A stretch of 64,000 nucleotides of DNA from Lysobacterales bacterium (lineage in GTDB: Bacteria > Pseudomonadota > Gammaproteobacteria > Xanthomonadales > SZUA-5): the NCBI GenBank assembly GCA_022841325.1, contig JALHRS010000019.1, forward strand, positions 16,553 through 80,552, written 5' to 3'. Position numbers and translations under genes: made by a program. The notes beneath the pieces were generated by a model. The model was not told the origin of the DNA. It made no database searches and saw nothing but the letters and a program-made list of their open reading frames with translations. This document shows positions 1 through 7,976 of this stretch, in pieces; position 1 is the first letter of the stretch, and each line of letters starts with the position of its first letter.

Positions 1-110
1 TGCAGACGCGAAGGACCCGGGCTACGCCAGCCAGGGGCACTGCATAGCCCGCAGGCAGTTCCGGGCCGGACCAAATGGCCTGCAATGCCACCGAATCCCT
101 TCTGTTGTGG

Positions 111-228
111 GTCCAGACTTGTCTGGAGGCTTCATCAACACCCTGCCAGGAGCGTCCAGACAAGTCTGGACCTACAAGAGCTCGCGGCCTTTCCCCTGCC
201 CCTGCCCCCTACCGCGTGCCCCGTGCGG
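111..228. repeat. GTCCAGAC palindromes and C-rich tract upstream of the MacA-like gene
   Basis: Two copies of an 18-bp palindrome lie at 111-127 and 154-171; the second reads GTCCAGACAAGTCTGGAC. A third copy is at 5523-5540 with the same flanks (AGCG before, CTACAA after), so this is a dispersed unit. It is followed at 191-228 by a CCCCTGCCCC tract of the kind also seen near 12.1-12.3, 60.9-61.0 and 63.8 kb. No gene is supported in the first 332 bases. An open frame runs through from base 75, but it is made of repeat sequence. Confidence 0.75.
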
Positions 229-332
229 CAATGCCATTTCGCCGCTGGCAATACCGGGTCCCACGGAAACGACGGAATCTGCGCATCCGCTACGTTCTAA
301 TCGCAGGTCGACAACTGCGGAGAAGTATCAGC

Positions 333-1799
333 GTGCGCAACTCGGATCTGGCTGGACGCCCATCTGGCGGCTTTTCGCGCCCGGCGCTGATGTTCTGCGC
401 GCTGGCGGCGGTCGCGCTTGCCGGCTGTGGCGGCCAGCGCGAGGAGCGCGCCGGTTTTCGCACCGGCAAGATCGATCGCGGCGCCGTGCAGGTGTCAATC
501 TCCGCCACCGGCACCTTGCGTGCATTGTCGACCGTGGATGTGGGCACCCAGGTGTCCGGTCAGGTCGACAGCGTCGAAGTCGATTTCAACGACAGGGTCA
601 GCAAGGGACAGGTCATTGCGCGCATCGATCCGGCCAACTTCCAGACCCGATTGACCCAGACCGAAGCCGATCTGGTCAGCGCCCGGGCCAGTCTGGTCGA
701 GGCCCAGGCTGCGCTGAAACTGGCCGAGGCCGATCTCAAGCGCAAGCGCGATGTGGCCGCGCGCAAGCTGATTTCCGCCAGTGAACTGGACATTGCCATC
801 GCCGCGCGTGATCAGGCCGCTGCCCGGGTGGGCTCGGCGCAGGCGGCGGTGAAGCAGCGCGCAGCCGGCGTGGCCGATGCCCAACTCGATGTCGAGTACG
901 CATTGATCCGCTCGCCGGTCGATGGCGTCATCCTGCTGCGCAGCGTCGAGCCCGGCCAGACCGTAGCCGCGAGTTTCCAGACCCCGGTGCTGTTCCGCAT
1001 CGCCGAGGATCTGACCCGGATGCAGATCGATCTGTCGATCGACGAATCCGATGTCGGCCAGATCCGCGAAGGCCTGCCGGTGAACTTCACGGTGGATGCC
1101 TACCCCGACCGCCAGTTCAGGGGCGAGGTGCACCAGGTCCGGCTGTCGGCGACCAATATCGCCAATGTGGTCACCTATCCGGTGGTGGTCGAGGTCAGCA
1201 ATCCGGATCTGGCATTGCTGCCGGGCATGACCGCCAATGCCGAGATCGAGATTGCCCGGCGAGCTGATGTGCTGCGGGTGCCCAACGCGGCCTTGCGCTT
1301 CAAGCCTGAAGGCATGGAGGCACCCAGCGCCGGCATGGGCGGCGGCTCCATGGACGAGCTCGGACGCATAGCCGCCGGACTGTCACTGCGTCCCGAACAG
1401 CAGGCAGCGCTCGATCAGGTACTGGGCGCGATGCGCGAACGCATGGCCGCGCGACGCTCGGCCTCCGGTGGCGGCAGTGGAACTGGTGGCGGCGCTCCCG
1501 GTGCCGGCGGCCCGCCATCCGGCGGACCTACGCCGGAGATGCGCGAGCGCTGGCAGCGCATGTTCCGCGAGTCGCTGAGCCCCTTCCGCGACACCCTGGA
1601 TGACACTCAGAAGCAGCAATGGGATCAGGCCCTGGAGCAACTCGGCAAGGCTCGCCGCGTGAATGTGTGGGTGCTGCGCGACGGCAAGCCGACAGCGGTG
1701 CCGCTGCGCGCCGGTGTGTCCGACGGTACCCACACCGAAATCGTCGGCGGTGACATCCAGGCCGACACCGAGGTGCTGGTCGGGATGTCGCGCTCATGA
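333..1799 (+). CDS. MacA/YknX-like lipoprotein adaptor of an ABC efflux system, with a Spy-like insertion
   Basis: This is a periplasmic adaptor (membrane fusion) subunit that would link the ABC transporter encoded just downstream to an outer-membrane channel. I place the start at GTG 333 because GGAGAAG lies 7 bases upstream and a lipoprotein signal follows at once (ALAGC, lipid-carrying Cys at about residue 32). The longer open frame back to base 75 reads through repeats. The order is barrel-sandwich/lipoyl half, long alpha-hairpin (about residues 105-185), second lipoyl half (SPVDGVILL), beta-barrel (VNFTVDAYP) and a C-terminal MacA domain. Between LRVPNAALRF and VNVWVLRDGK there is an unusual insertion of about 110 residues: two helical blocks containing LRPEQQ and LDDTQKQQW, which resemble the LTxxQ motifs of Spy/CpxP, joined by a Gly/Pro-rich linker. 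The adaptor family is clear; the substrate is unknown. Confidence 0.88.
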   Translation: MRNSDLAGRPSGGFSRPALMFCALAAVALAGCGGQREERAGFRTGKIDRGAVQVSISATGTLRALSTVDVGTQVSGQVDSVEVDFNDRVSKGQVIARIDPANFQTRLTQTEADLVSARASLVEAQAALKLAEADLKRKRDVAARKLISASELDIAIAARDQAAARVGSAQAAVKQRAAGVADAQLDVEYALIRSPVDGVILLRSVEPGQTVAASFQTPVLFRIAEDLTRMQIDLSIDESDVGQIREGLPVNFTVDAYPDRQFRGEVHQVRLSATNIANVVTYPVVVEVSNPDLALLPGMTANAEIEIARRADVLRVPNAALRFKPEGMEAPSAGMGGGSMDELGRIAAGLSLRPEQQAALDQVLGAMRERMAARRSASGGGSGTGGGAPGAGGPPSGGPTPEMRERWQRMFRESLSPFRDTLDDTQKQQWDQALEQLGKARRVNVWVLRDGKPTAVPLRAGVSDGTHTEIVGGDIQADTEVLVGMSRS

Positions 1800-1818
1800 G
1801 CGCACGCACTCAGCCGCT

Positions 1819-2052
1819 GTGGGAGCGGCTTCAGCCGCGATGCCGGAAAGCCACCCAGTTCACCCATCACCGCGCGGCGACCACGAGCCGGCGTCTTTGC
1901 GACCCCGGACTAGTTCCGGGAGAAGCCATCCAGAAGCACACTCTCAAGAGCACTGGATTGCTTCGTCACTGCGTTCCTCGCAATGACGCATCCATGAGTT
2001 CTGATCGCGGTGTCCGCAACCCCTCTATCGCGGATGAAGCCGCTCCCACAGG
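1819..2052. repeat. Nested repeat island between adaptor and ATPase genes
   Basis: A REP hairpin of the TGTGGGAGCGGCTTCAGCC type starts at 1819 and its inverse (GAAGCCGCTCCCACA) ends at 2050. Between them, at about 1893-1991, sits a unit of the TGGATTGCTTCG / CTCGCAATGACGCA family also found at about 4.4, 24.9, 51.8 and 63.6 kb. The island takes up nearly all of the 298 bases between two genes that should form one operon. It can probably fold in the transcript and change relative expression, which is inference. Confidence 0.8.
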
Positions 2053-2097
2053 CGCTGCTGCCACGGCGACTGGCATCACCAGCGGAGGTCCGCGCCC

Positions 2098-2778
2098 GTG
2101 GTGATTGAACTCCAGCATGTCGGCAAGACCTATTCCGAAGGCACGCCCGCTGAAGTCGTCGCGCTGCGTGACATCAACCTGCAGGTGGCGGCCGGAGAAT
2201 TCCTGGCCATCATGGGTCCCTCGGGCTCGGGCAAGTCCACGCTGATGAACCTGATCGGCTGCCTGGATGTGCCCAGCAGCGGTCGTTGCCTGTGCGATGG
2301 TGTCGATGTCGCCAGTCTGGACGCGACGGGCCGGGCCCGCCTGCGACTGGACAAGCTCGGCTTCGTGTTCCAGGGCTTCCATCTGCTCACCCGCATGAGC
2401 GCGCTCGACAATGTGATGCTGCCGCTGGCCTATGCCGGCGTGCCCCGCGCCGAGCGTCGGCGCATGGGCGAAGCCGCGCTGAAGGATGTGGGACTGGCCG
2501 AGCGCGCCGCGCATCGCCCCAGCGAACTCTCCGGCGGCCAGCAGCAGCGCGTGGCCATTGCCCGTGCGCTGATCAATCGTCCCCCGATCCTGTTGGCCGA
2601 CGAACCCACTGGCGCGCTGGATACCCGCACCGGTCACGACATCCTGACCCTGTTCAAGCGTCTGCAGATGGCCGGCCACACCATCATACTGATCACTCAT
2701 GATCCGCAGGTGGCGGAAGCCGCCGACCGCGTCGTGCACATCCGCGACGGACAACTGATCGAGGAGCTGGCCGCATGA
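2098..2778 (+). CDS. MacB/LolD-type ABC transporter ATP-binding protein
   Basis: This is the ATPase of a MacB/LolD/YknY-type exporter (mechanotransmission class) and acts on the cytoplasmic face of the inner membrane. All the nucleotide-binding motifs are visible: Walker [10 protein letters not shown], signature LSGGQQQR, Walker [13 protein letters not shown] and the switch His in ITHD. The 226-residue length is normal for a stand-alone ATPase. The start is GTG 2098, or the adjacent GTG 2101, after GCGGAGG. Its stop overlaps the permease start by four bases (ATGA), so the two are translationally coupled. Here the ATPase and permease are separate proteins, as in YknYZ, whereas E. coli MacB is a fusion. 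Confidence 0.93.
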   Translation: MVIELQHVGKTYSEGTPAEVVALRDINLQVAAGEFLAIMGPSGSGKSTLMNLIGCLDVPSSGRCLCDGVDVASLDATGRARLRLDKLGFVFQGFHLLTRMSALDNVMLPLAYAGVPRAERRRMGEAALKDVGLAERAAHRPSELSGGQQQRVAIARALINRPPILLADEPTGALDTRTGHDILTLFKRLQMAGHTIILITHDPQVAEAADRVVHIRDGQLIEELAA

Positions 2779-4067
2779 ACCGGGACGAAGTCATCAGCGG
2801 TGCCTGGCCCAGGACTGGCAAGCCGCGGCGCATGGGGTGGTTCGATGTACTGGAAATGGCGCTGTTCGCGGTGCGCGGCAACTGGATGCGCAGCGTGCTC
2901 ACCGCGCTCGGCGTGATCATCGGCATTGCCGCCGTGATCGTCATGGTCTCGGTCGGTCAGGGCACCCAGGCCGAGCTGGATCGCACCATTGCCAACCTCG
3001 GCAGCAATCGCATCGAGATCTGGGGCGGCACCAGTCGCTCCGGCGGTGTCCGCGGCGGCGCCGGCAGCGCCAGCTCACTCACCGATGGCGATATCGAAGC
3101 GATCCGTCGCGACGTTGCTGAAGTCCAGTATGTCGCCGGGCAGATCCGCGGTGGCACCCAGGTGGTCAACGCCGAGGAAAACTGGAACACCCAGTGGATC
3201 GGCATCCAGCCCGACTACTTCCCGACCAATGGCTGGGAGGTCGAGCTGGGCTCGCGCTTCGAAGACCGCGATTACAGTGCGGCCGCCAAGCATGTGCTGA
3301 TCGGGACCACGGTGCGCGACAAGCTGTTCGGCGCCAGCGATCCGATCGGCGCCAGCATCCGTGTTGGCCGCGTGCCCTTCACCGTCATCGGCGTACTCAA
3401 GAGCAAGGGCCAGAGCGGCTGGGGCGGTGACCAGGACGATGTGATCATGGTGCCGCTGGAAACCGCCAGACGGCGTCTGGCCGGGCCGATGTCGCTGCCG
3501 CCGGGCGCGGTGCAATCGATCTCGGTGGGTACCGCCAGCGCCGAAGACCTGGCCCCGGCCGAGCGCCAGATCAACGAATTGCTGCGCCAGCGCCACAAGA
3601 TCGCCCCCGGCGCCGACGATGATTTCACCGTGCGCAATCTCACCGAGATCGTGTCGGCACGCACCCAGACCACCCGGTTGATGTCGCTGCTGCTGGGCGC
3701 CGTGGCCACCATCTCGCTGATCGTCGGCGGCATCGGCATCATGAACATCATGCTGGTCTCGGTGACCGAGCGCATCCGCGAAATCGGCCTGCGCATGGCA
3801 GTAGGCGCAGGGCCCCGCGAAATCCAGCTGCAGTTCCTGGCCGAAGCCATGCTGATCTCGCTGGCCGGCGGCATCATCGGCATCACGCTCGGGATCGTTG
3901 GCACGCTGCTCGCGGCCAAGTTCGGCGCCCTGCCGATAGAGCTCAATGCGCAGGTCATCGCCCTTGCCACCGGGTTCGCGGTGGCTACCGGACTGTTCTT
4001 CGGCTACTACCCGGCGCGCAAGGCCAGCCGGCTGGACCCGATCGAGGCGCTTAGACATCAGGGATGA
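2775..4067 (+). CDS. MacB/FtsX-family ABC transporter permease
   Basis: This inner-membrane permease would work with the ATPase and adaptor encoded upstream. The 430 residues follow the MacB plan: one N-terminal transmembrane segment (about residues 35-57, LGVIIGIAAVIVMVSV), a large periplasmic MacB_PCD domain (about 60-300), then three C-terminal transmembrane segments of the FtsX core (about 305-425) with MNIMLVSVTERIREIGLRMA and the closing YYPARKASRLDPIEALR. The first ATG overlaps the ATPase stop. Whether the complex exports a peptide, lipid or small molecule cannot be told. MacB-type systems transmit ATP-driven motion to the adaptor and need a TolC-like channel, and none is encoded in this window. 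Confidence 0.93.
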   Translation: MNRDEVISGAWPRTGKPRRMGWFDVLEMALFAVRGNWMRSVLTALGVIIGIAAVIVMVSVGQGTQAELDRTIANLGSNRIEIWGGTSRSGGVRGGAGSASSLTDGDIEAIRRDVAEVQYVAGQIRGGTQVVNAEENWNTQWIGIQPDYFPTNGWEVELGSRFEDRDYSAAAKHVLIGTTVRDKLFGASDPIGASIRVGRVPFTVIGVLKSKGQSGWGGDQDDVIMVPLETARRRLAGPMSLPPGAVQSISVGTASAEDLAPAERQINELLRQRHKIAPGADDDFTVRNLTEIVSARTQTTRLMSLLLGAVATISLIVGGIGIMNIMLVSVTERIREIGLRMAVGAGPREIQLQFLAEAMLISLAGGIIGITLGIVGTLLAAKFGALPIELNAQVIALATGFAVATGLFFGYYPARKASRLDPIEALRHQG

Positions 4068-4637
4068 GGGCGGGTTTGTTGGTTGCTGGTTGCTGGTTGC
4101 TGGTCAAGCCCGGTTCACGCCGAGGCGCGGAGTTGGGGGCATCGGGGCGGGTCATGTAGCTCGCGCCACGACGCACCAGCCGCCATCGGTGGGAGCGGAC
4201 TCTGTCCGCGATGCTCTTGCGGGTCCAGGCTGGGCCTCGGCAAGGCGAGAAATGCGCTCGTGCAGCCCCAGACTTACGTCGGTATCTGCCAGCCAAGGTG
4301 GGCTACCGTCGGAATTGCTGCGCAGCACTTCCGATGGAACCATGCTGCGTCATTGCGAGCCCGAGTGTCGGCCCGACACTGCCTACGGGCCATGAATTGG
4401 CGTCTTTGCGACCCCGGACTTGATCCGGCGGGAAGCAATCCAGAGGCACAGCGGCGAAATCACTGGATTGCTTCGTCGCTGTGCTCCTCGCAATGACGCA
4501 TTAATAACTTACGGCATGGGTTCATGGAGAGCCACCGAAATCGGCCCAAAAAAGTGGCTCGCAATGTCGCATCAACAAGATCTGCGCCCCGACCGCTATG
4601 CTGCGCACAGACTTTGCAGGGCCAGACACTGATATCC
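4068..4637. repeat. Repeat-filled intergenic region (570 bp)
   Basis: I see no gene here. The region starts with a tandem TTGCTGG motif (4077-4110) and then GGTTCACGCCGAGGCGCGGA, which resembles one arm of the foldback at 5.4-5.7 kb. A REP hairpin lies at 4189-4212. A unit of the TGGATTGCTTCG / CTCGCAATGACGCA family spans about 4401-4500, with a partial inverted copy near 4350-4400. The tail AACTTACGGCATGGGTTCAT (4506-4525) recurs, slightly changed, near 63.6 kb. Open frames running into the next gene from 4524 are read-through of this repeat. Confidence 0.75.
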
Positions 4638-5417
4638 ATGACCGAAACAGATCAAGGCAGCACGCGGGCGGAACCGGACGAAGCCGAAGACGCCGATTTT
4701 GACCAGCCCTCGTTTCCCAGCGGGCTTTCGCGCCGCGACATTGCCGCCGGGCGGGATTTCTGGCTGGGCCATGTGCACGCCCGGGGCGGCCTGCGCTTCG
4801 ATGCACTGGATGGATTCCTCACCGCGCTCAGCGTGCTGCCACACCCGCCGCTGCCGGATCGATGGATGGCCCTGGTGCTCGGAGAAGAACTGGCCAGCGC
4901 GCGCGCTTCGGAACGCGAGGAAGCCGTGGCCTGGATGTTCCGCATGGCCACCCACATCGGCCAGCGCGTGCGCCTGGATCCAGCCGAGCATCAGTCCGCG
5001 CTGCTGCCCGAGTTCGACTTCTTCCCCGCCGATGACAGCGAGACCGAAGAACAGGCCGAACAACGTACCGCCCGATCCTGGTCAGCCGGTGCCGCCAGCG
5101 CGCTGGCGCTGGATCCGGCAGGCGTCGAGGACATGATGCGCAACGAGGCCCTGCGCGCGGAACTGGCGCCCTTCGTGTTGCTGGGACGCGACGGCGATGA
5201 CGACGCTCACAGCTACACCCGCAAGGAACGCCTGCGCCTGATGCGCGCCGCCGCCTGGGGCGCGCATCGTTTGTGGAAACACTATCAGCCGATCCGCGAG
5301 GGCGGCGGCCTGCGCCAAAAGCCGGTGCGCGTCGCCGACAGCCCTGGACGTAACGATCCCTGTCCCTGCGGCAGCGGCCGCAAGTTCAAGGTCTGCCATG
5401 GGGCGACACACCATTGA
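4638..5417 (+). CDS. YecA/UPF0149 family protein with C-terminal SEC-C zinc motif
   Basis: The N-terminal two thirds match the UPF0149 (YgfB/YecA) helical family, including LDGFLTALSVLPHPPLP at about residues 55-75. The C-terminus carries a SEC-C metal-binding motif, PGRNDPCPCGSGRKFKVCHG, like that at the end of SecA. E. coli YecA has the same two-part layout and this protein is of similar size (259 residues). Proteins of this kind bind zinc and have been linked to ribosomes or SecA; the exact role here is unknown. I chose ATG 4638 (MTETDQ) because the upstream extension lies in repeat sequence, although no strong ribosome-binding site is visible. It converges on the DUF2333 gene. Confidence 0.85.
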   Translation: MTETDQGSTRAEPDEAEDADFDQPSFPSGLSRRDIAAGRDFWLGHVHARGGLRFDALDGFLTALSVLPHPPLPDRWMALVLGEELASARASEREEAVAWMFRMATHIGQRVRLDPAEHQSALLPEFDFFPADDSETEEQAEQRTARSWSAGAASALALDPAGVEDMMRNEALRAELAPFVLLGRDGDDDAHSYTRKERLRLMRAAAWGAHRLWKHYQPIREGGGLRQKPVRVADSPGRNDPCPCGSGRKFKVCHGATHH

Positions 5418-5668
5418 GTTGGTTGTCGGTTGTTGGAAGAGCGGGCTCACGCGGAGACGCGGAGGACGCGGAGAAGAGCAAGGCAAGCGAGAAACGGTGA
5501 TTCTTGCTCATGATGCAAGAGCGTCCAGACAAGTCTGGACCTACAACTGCAAAAGCCCGGGCTGCTGCGCGGGCAACGATTCCGCTCTTCTCCGCGCCCT
5601 CCGCGTCTCCGCGTGAACCGGCTCTTTCCAACAACCAACAACCAACAACCGACAACCAACAACCTGGG
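5418..5668. repeat. Long imperfect foldback repeat with central palindrome
   Basis: The left arm (about 5418-5480: TTGGTTGTCGGTTGTTGG, then AGAGCGGGCTCACGCGGAG and GACGCGGAGGACGCGGAG) is the imperfect reverse complement of the right arm (about 5580-5668, ending in CAACAACCAACAACC). The centre holds the GTCCAGAC palindrome at 5523-5540. The element fills the gap between two convergent genes and could act as a bidirectional terminator. It has no coding capacity and no transposase, so it resembles a MITE-like or composite repeat. Confidence 0.75.
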
Positions 5669-5670
5669 CC

Positions 5671-6717
5671 TCAGCCCCGTTCCAGCAACTTGCGCAGATC
5701 GATCAGCGCGGCGTTGGCGCGGGAGATGTAGTTGGCCATGACCAGGCTATGGTTGGCGAAGAAACCGTAACCGCCGCCGTTGAGGATCATCGGACTGTAG
5801 ACCGGTGACTGCGCTTCTTCCAGTTCGCGGATGATCTGCTTGACGCTGATGACCGCGTTCTTGTCCTGCAGCACCGGGCGGAAATCGCGCTCGATGGCTT
5901 TCAGCAGATGCAGCAGAGCCCAGGTGGCGCCGCGGGCTTCGTAGAAGACGTTGTCGATCTCCATCCACGGCGTGCGTGTGATCACCACCGATGGCGCCTG
6001 CGTGGATTGTTGCGCCGAGCCCTCGTTGGCCAGATCGGTATTGATCCTCACCTGACCCACGCTGGTCGACAGCCGCTGCGACAGCGAGCCCATCTGCTTC
6101 TCCACCAGCACCAGCCACGACACCAGATTGTCGGCGCGTACATAGAACTGGGCGTTAAACTCGTCCTCGTCAGCCAGGCGCGTCAGGTAGGCCTCCAGGT
6201 GCTCGATGCCCTCGCGATACTGGGCCTCGCTGGAGGGCAGCATCCAGTGATCGTTGCTGTAGGCGAACAGCGGCTGGGCCTCGCGCAGATCCTTGTCGTC
6301 TTCGGACTGGCTCTGCGAGCGCGAAAAATCGTTGCGCAGCGACAGTGTGAAATCCCGGATCTGCTGCAGTACGCCGAACTCCCATTCCGGGATGTTGTCC
6401 ATCAACACGCCTGGAGGCGCAATGTCATTCGACAGGTAGCCGCCGGGCTTCTCCAGCATGGTCTCGGCAACCTTGATCACCGTCGACACGCTGATGTAGC
6501 CCGGGACGATCTTCTGGCCAGCGGCCTTGGCGCGCGCTTCGGCGCCTGCCTGAACCTTGAACGGAGCCGGTTCGGCGGTCCACCACAGCATCAGCACCAC
6601 CACCACCAGCAGGTAGACCGCGAGCAGCACCAGCAAGCCGCGACCCCACCAGCTGCGTGCCTTCGGCACCTTGTCAGCTGAACCCAATGGCGGCAGAGCG
6701 AGATCTGGACTTTGCAT
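5671..6717 (-). CDS. DUF2333 family membrane protein
   Basis: I recognise this as DUF2333, a proteobacterial family of unknown function. It has a short cytoplasmic N-terminus, one transmembrane helix (about residues 27-47, LLVLLAVYLLVVVVLMLWW) and a periplasmic domain of about 300 residues. Conserved-looking stretches are PGYISVSTVIKVAETMLEKP, PGGYLSND and LIDLRKLLERG. ATG 6717 is preferred to ATG 6726 because the GAGG ribosome-binding site touches the upstream ATG but lies 9 bases from the second. The length (348 residues) fits the family. No functional partner is apparent nearby. Confidence 0.85.
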   Translation of the reverse strand: MQSPDLALPPLGSADKVPKARSWWGRGLLVLLAVYLLVVVVLMLWWTAEPAPFKVQAGAEARAKAAGQKIVPGYISVSTVIKVAETMLEKPGGYLSNDIAPPGVLMDNIPEWEFGVLQQIRDFTLSLRNDFSRSQSQSEDDKDLREAQPLFAYSNDHWMLPSSEAQYREGIEHLEAYLTRLADEDEFNAQFYVRADNLVSWLVLVEKQMGSLSQRLSTSVGQVRINTDLANEGSAQQSTQAPSVVITRTPWMEIDNVFYEARGATWALLHLLKAIERDFRPVLQDKNAVISVKQIIRELEEAQSPVYSPMILNGGGYGFFANHSLVMANYISRANAALIDLRKLLERG

Positions 6718-6752
6718 GATTGGCATCCTCGAAGGCTAAAGCCCATCCTAAC

Positions 6753-7976
6753 TCAGCCAGCCTTCACTGCCACTGAGTGCGAGTGCGGGTGGGCGCGCTC
6801 GTAGGCGAGCACGGCCGCCCCCAGTTCGCGCAGAAAGGGGCGGCCGATCTCCTGGTAGGCGTAATGCCCGTCATTGAGCACGCCGTCGCGGTCCACGAAC
6901 AGTACCGCGCTCAGGGCGAAGGCGCTGCCGCTCACCGTGTCCTGCACCAGGGCGCTGTCGCCGATGTAGCCGTAGGATTCGGCGTTCTTGCTGGCGATGG
7001 ACAAGGATGGCGGCAAGCGCCCGTTGGCATCGACCGGTATCAGCCACTTGCTGTGGTCATCGCGAAAATCAGCAGCCGGATAACGTGGATCCGGGCACGC
7101 ACGCGGGGTCATGCGCAGGATCGCTGCCAGCTGCGCCCGCATCGTCACATCCAGGGCAAGACTGGGCTGATCGTCCACCGCGCCGCCACAGCCCAGTTCC
7201 AGCGTCATCCGGTGCACATCGGGCAGCGGCATGAAATTCGAGGTGCTGAAGTCATGGGCAGCTTCGATTCGAAGGCCGTTCTCCATCCAGGCCCGACCCT
7301 TCAGCGCCGCGCCATGCGGAAAACGCTGGGCGCGCTCATGGGCGATGGCAGGCGTTGATGCCCGCAACCGCCCGCCGGCACCGATCAGGCGCGCGGCCAG
7401 CTTGCCCGCAGACCGGCCAGCACAACCCAGCCGGGCACCGAGGCGACAGTCGCGATAACCGAGTTCGAGCAGGCGCTGATGCAGGGCATCACTGCCGATC
7501 AGTTCATAGAGGGCGTTGTAGGCGCGGTTGTCGCTGACCACCAGCATCGCCCGCAACAGTCGCAGCAACGGCCAGCCATCCGTCTCCGCCGCCGGCAAGG
7601 GCGCGCAGGCGCCGCGACGATCCAGAACCAGTCGCAGCGCCGGCAGCTGCTGCGACAGCTGCGATTTGCTGAGGAACTCGCCGATCAGCGCCGCCAGTGG
7701 CAACTTGACGAAACTGGCTGCGGCAAACCAGCGTTCCCGCTGAACACCGTACTGATATCGCGCCTGCACTCGCCATTGGCCGCTGCCCGCTGGCGCCAGT
7801 CGGGTCCAGAGGATCTGCGGCTCGAAGGACCGGGCCTCGGCCAATACCCGCCGCAGCGTGGGCCCGGCACCGTTCAGCAAGTCCGGCAACGGATCGCCAT
7901 CGACGGACCCAGTGGCCCGCAGCGGCCCGGCACAGGCGCCGAGGCCCAGCGCCGCAAGCGCGTCACGGCGACGCAT
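6753..7976 (-). CDS. Exported serine hydrolase of the class A beta-lactamase fold
   Basis: The protein begins MRRRDALAALGLGACAG, an Arg-rich signal that could be Tat-type; LGAC might even be a weak lipobox. The catalytic SxxK motif is SFVK (in AAASFVKLPLAAL) and the second motif is SDN (VVSDNRAYN), so this is a penicillin-interacting/serine hydrolase fold. No KTG triad is obvious; SKNAESYGY lies about where it should be, so the third motif is altered. It probably cleaves a peptide or ester in the periplasm and need not be a resistance enzyme. Its ATG overlaps the end of the upstream minus-strand gene by 14 bases, so the two are probably coupled. The longer frame upstream of 7976 only shadows that gene. 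Confidence 0.78.
   Translation of the reverse strand: MRRRDALAALGLGACAGPLRATGSVDGDPLPDLLNGAGPTLRRVLAEARSFEPQILWTRLAPAGSGQWRVQARYQYGVQRERWFAAASFVKLPLAALIGEFLSKSQLSQQLPALRLVLDRRGACAPLPAAETDGWPLLRLLRAMLVVSDNRAYNALYELIGSDALHQRLLELGYRDCRLGARLGCAGRSAGKLAARLIGAGGRLRASTPAIAHERAQRFPHGAALKGRAWMENGLRIEAAHDFSTSNFMPLPDVHRMTLELGCGGAVDDQPSLALDVTMRAQLAAILRMTPRACPDPRYPAADFRDDHSKWLIPVDANGRLPPSLSIASKNAESYGYIGDSALVQDTVSGSAFALSAVLFVDRDGVLNDGHYAYQEIGRPFLRELGAAVLAYERAHPHSHSVAVKAG

Noticed and set aside
111..171. Possible phage attachment site or operator from the GTCCAGAC palindromes
   Set aside because: Copies occur in unrelated places (also 5523-5540) with conserved flanks, so a dispersed repeat explains them better. 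No integrase or tRNA is nearby.
75..332. N-terminal extension of the MacA-like protein from base 75
   Set aside because: It is encoded by repeats and would put the lipoprotein signal in the middle of the protein. GTG 333 has a good ribosome-binding site.
6753..7976. Antibiotic-resistance beta-lactamase
   Set aside because: The SxxK and SDN motifs only show the fold. The KTG motif is not clear, and many chromosomal proteins of this fold are not lactamases.
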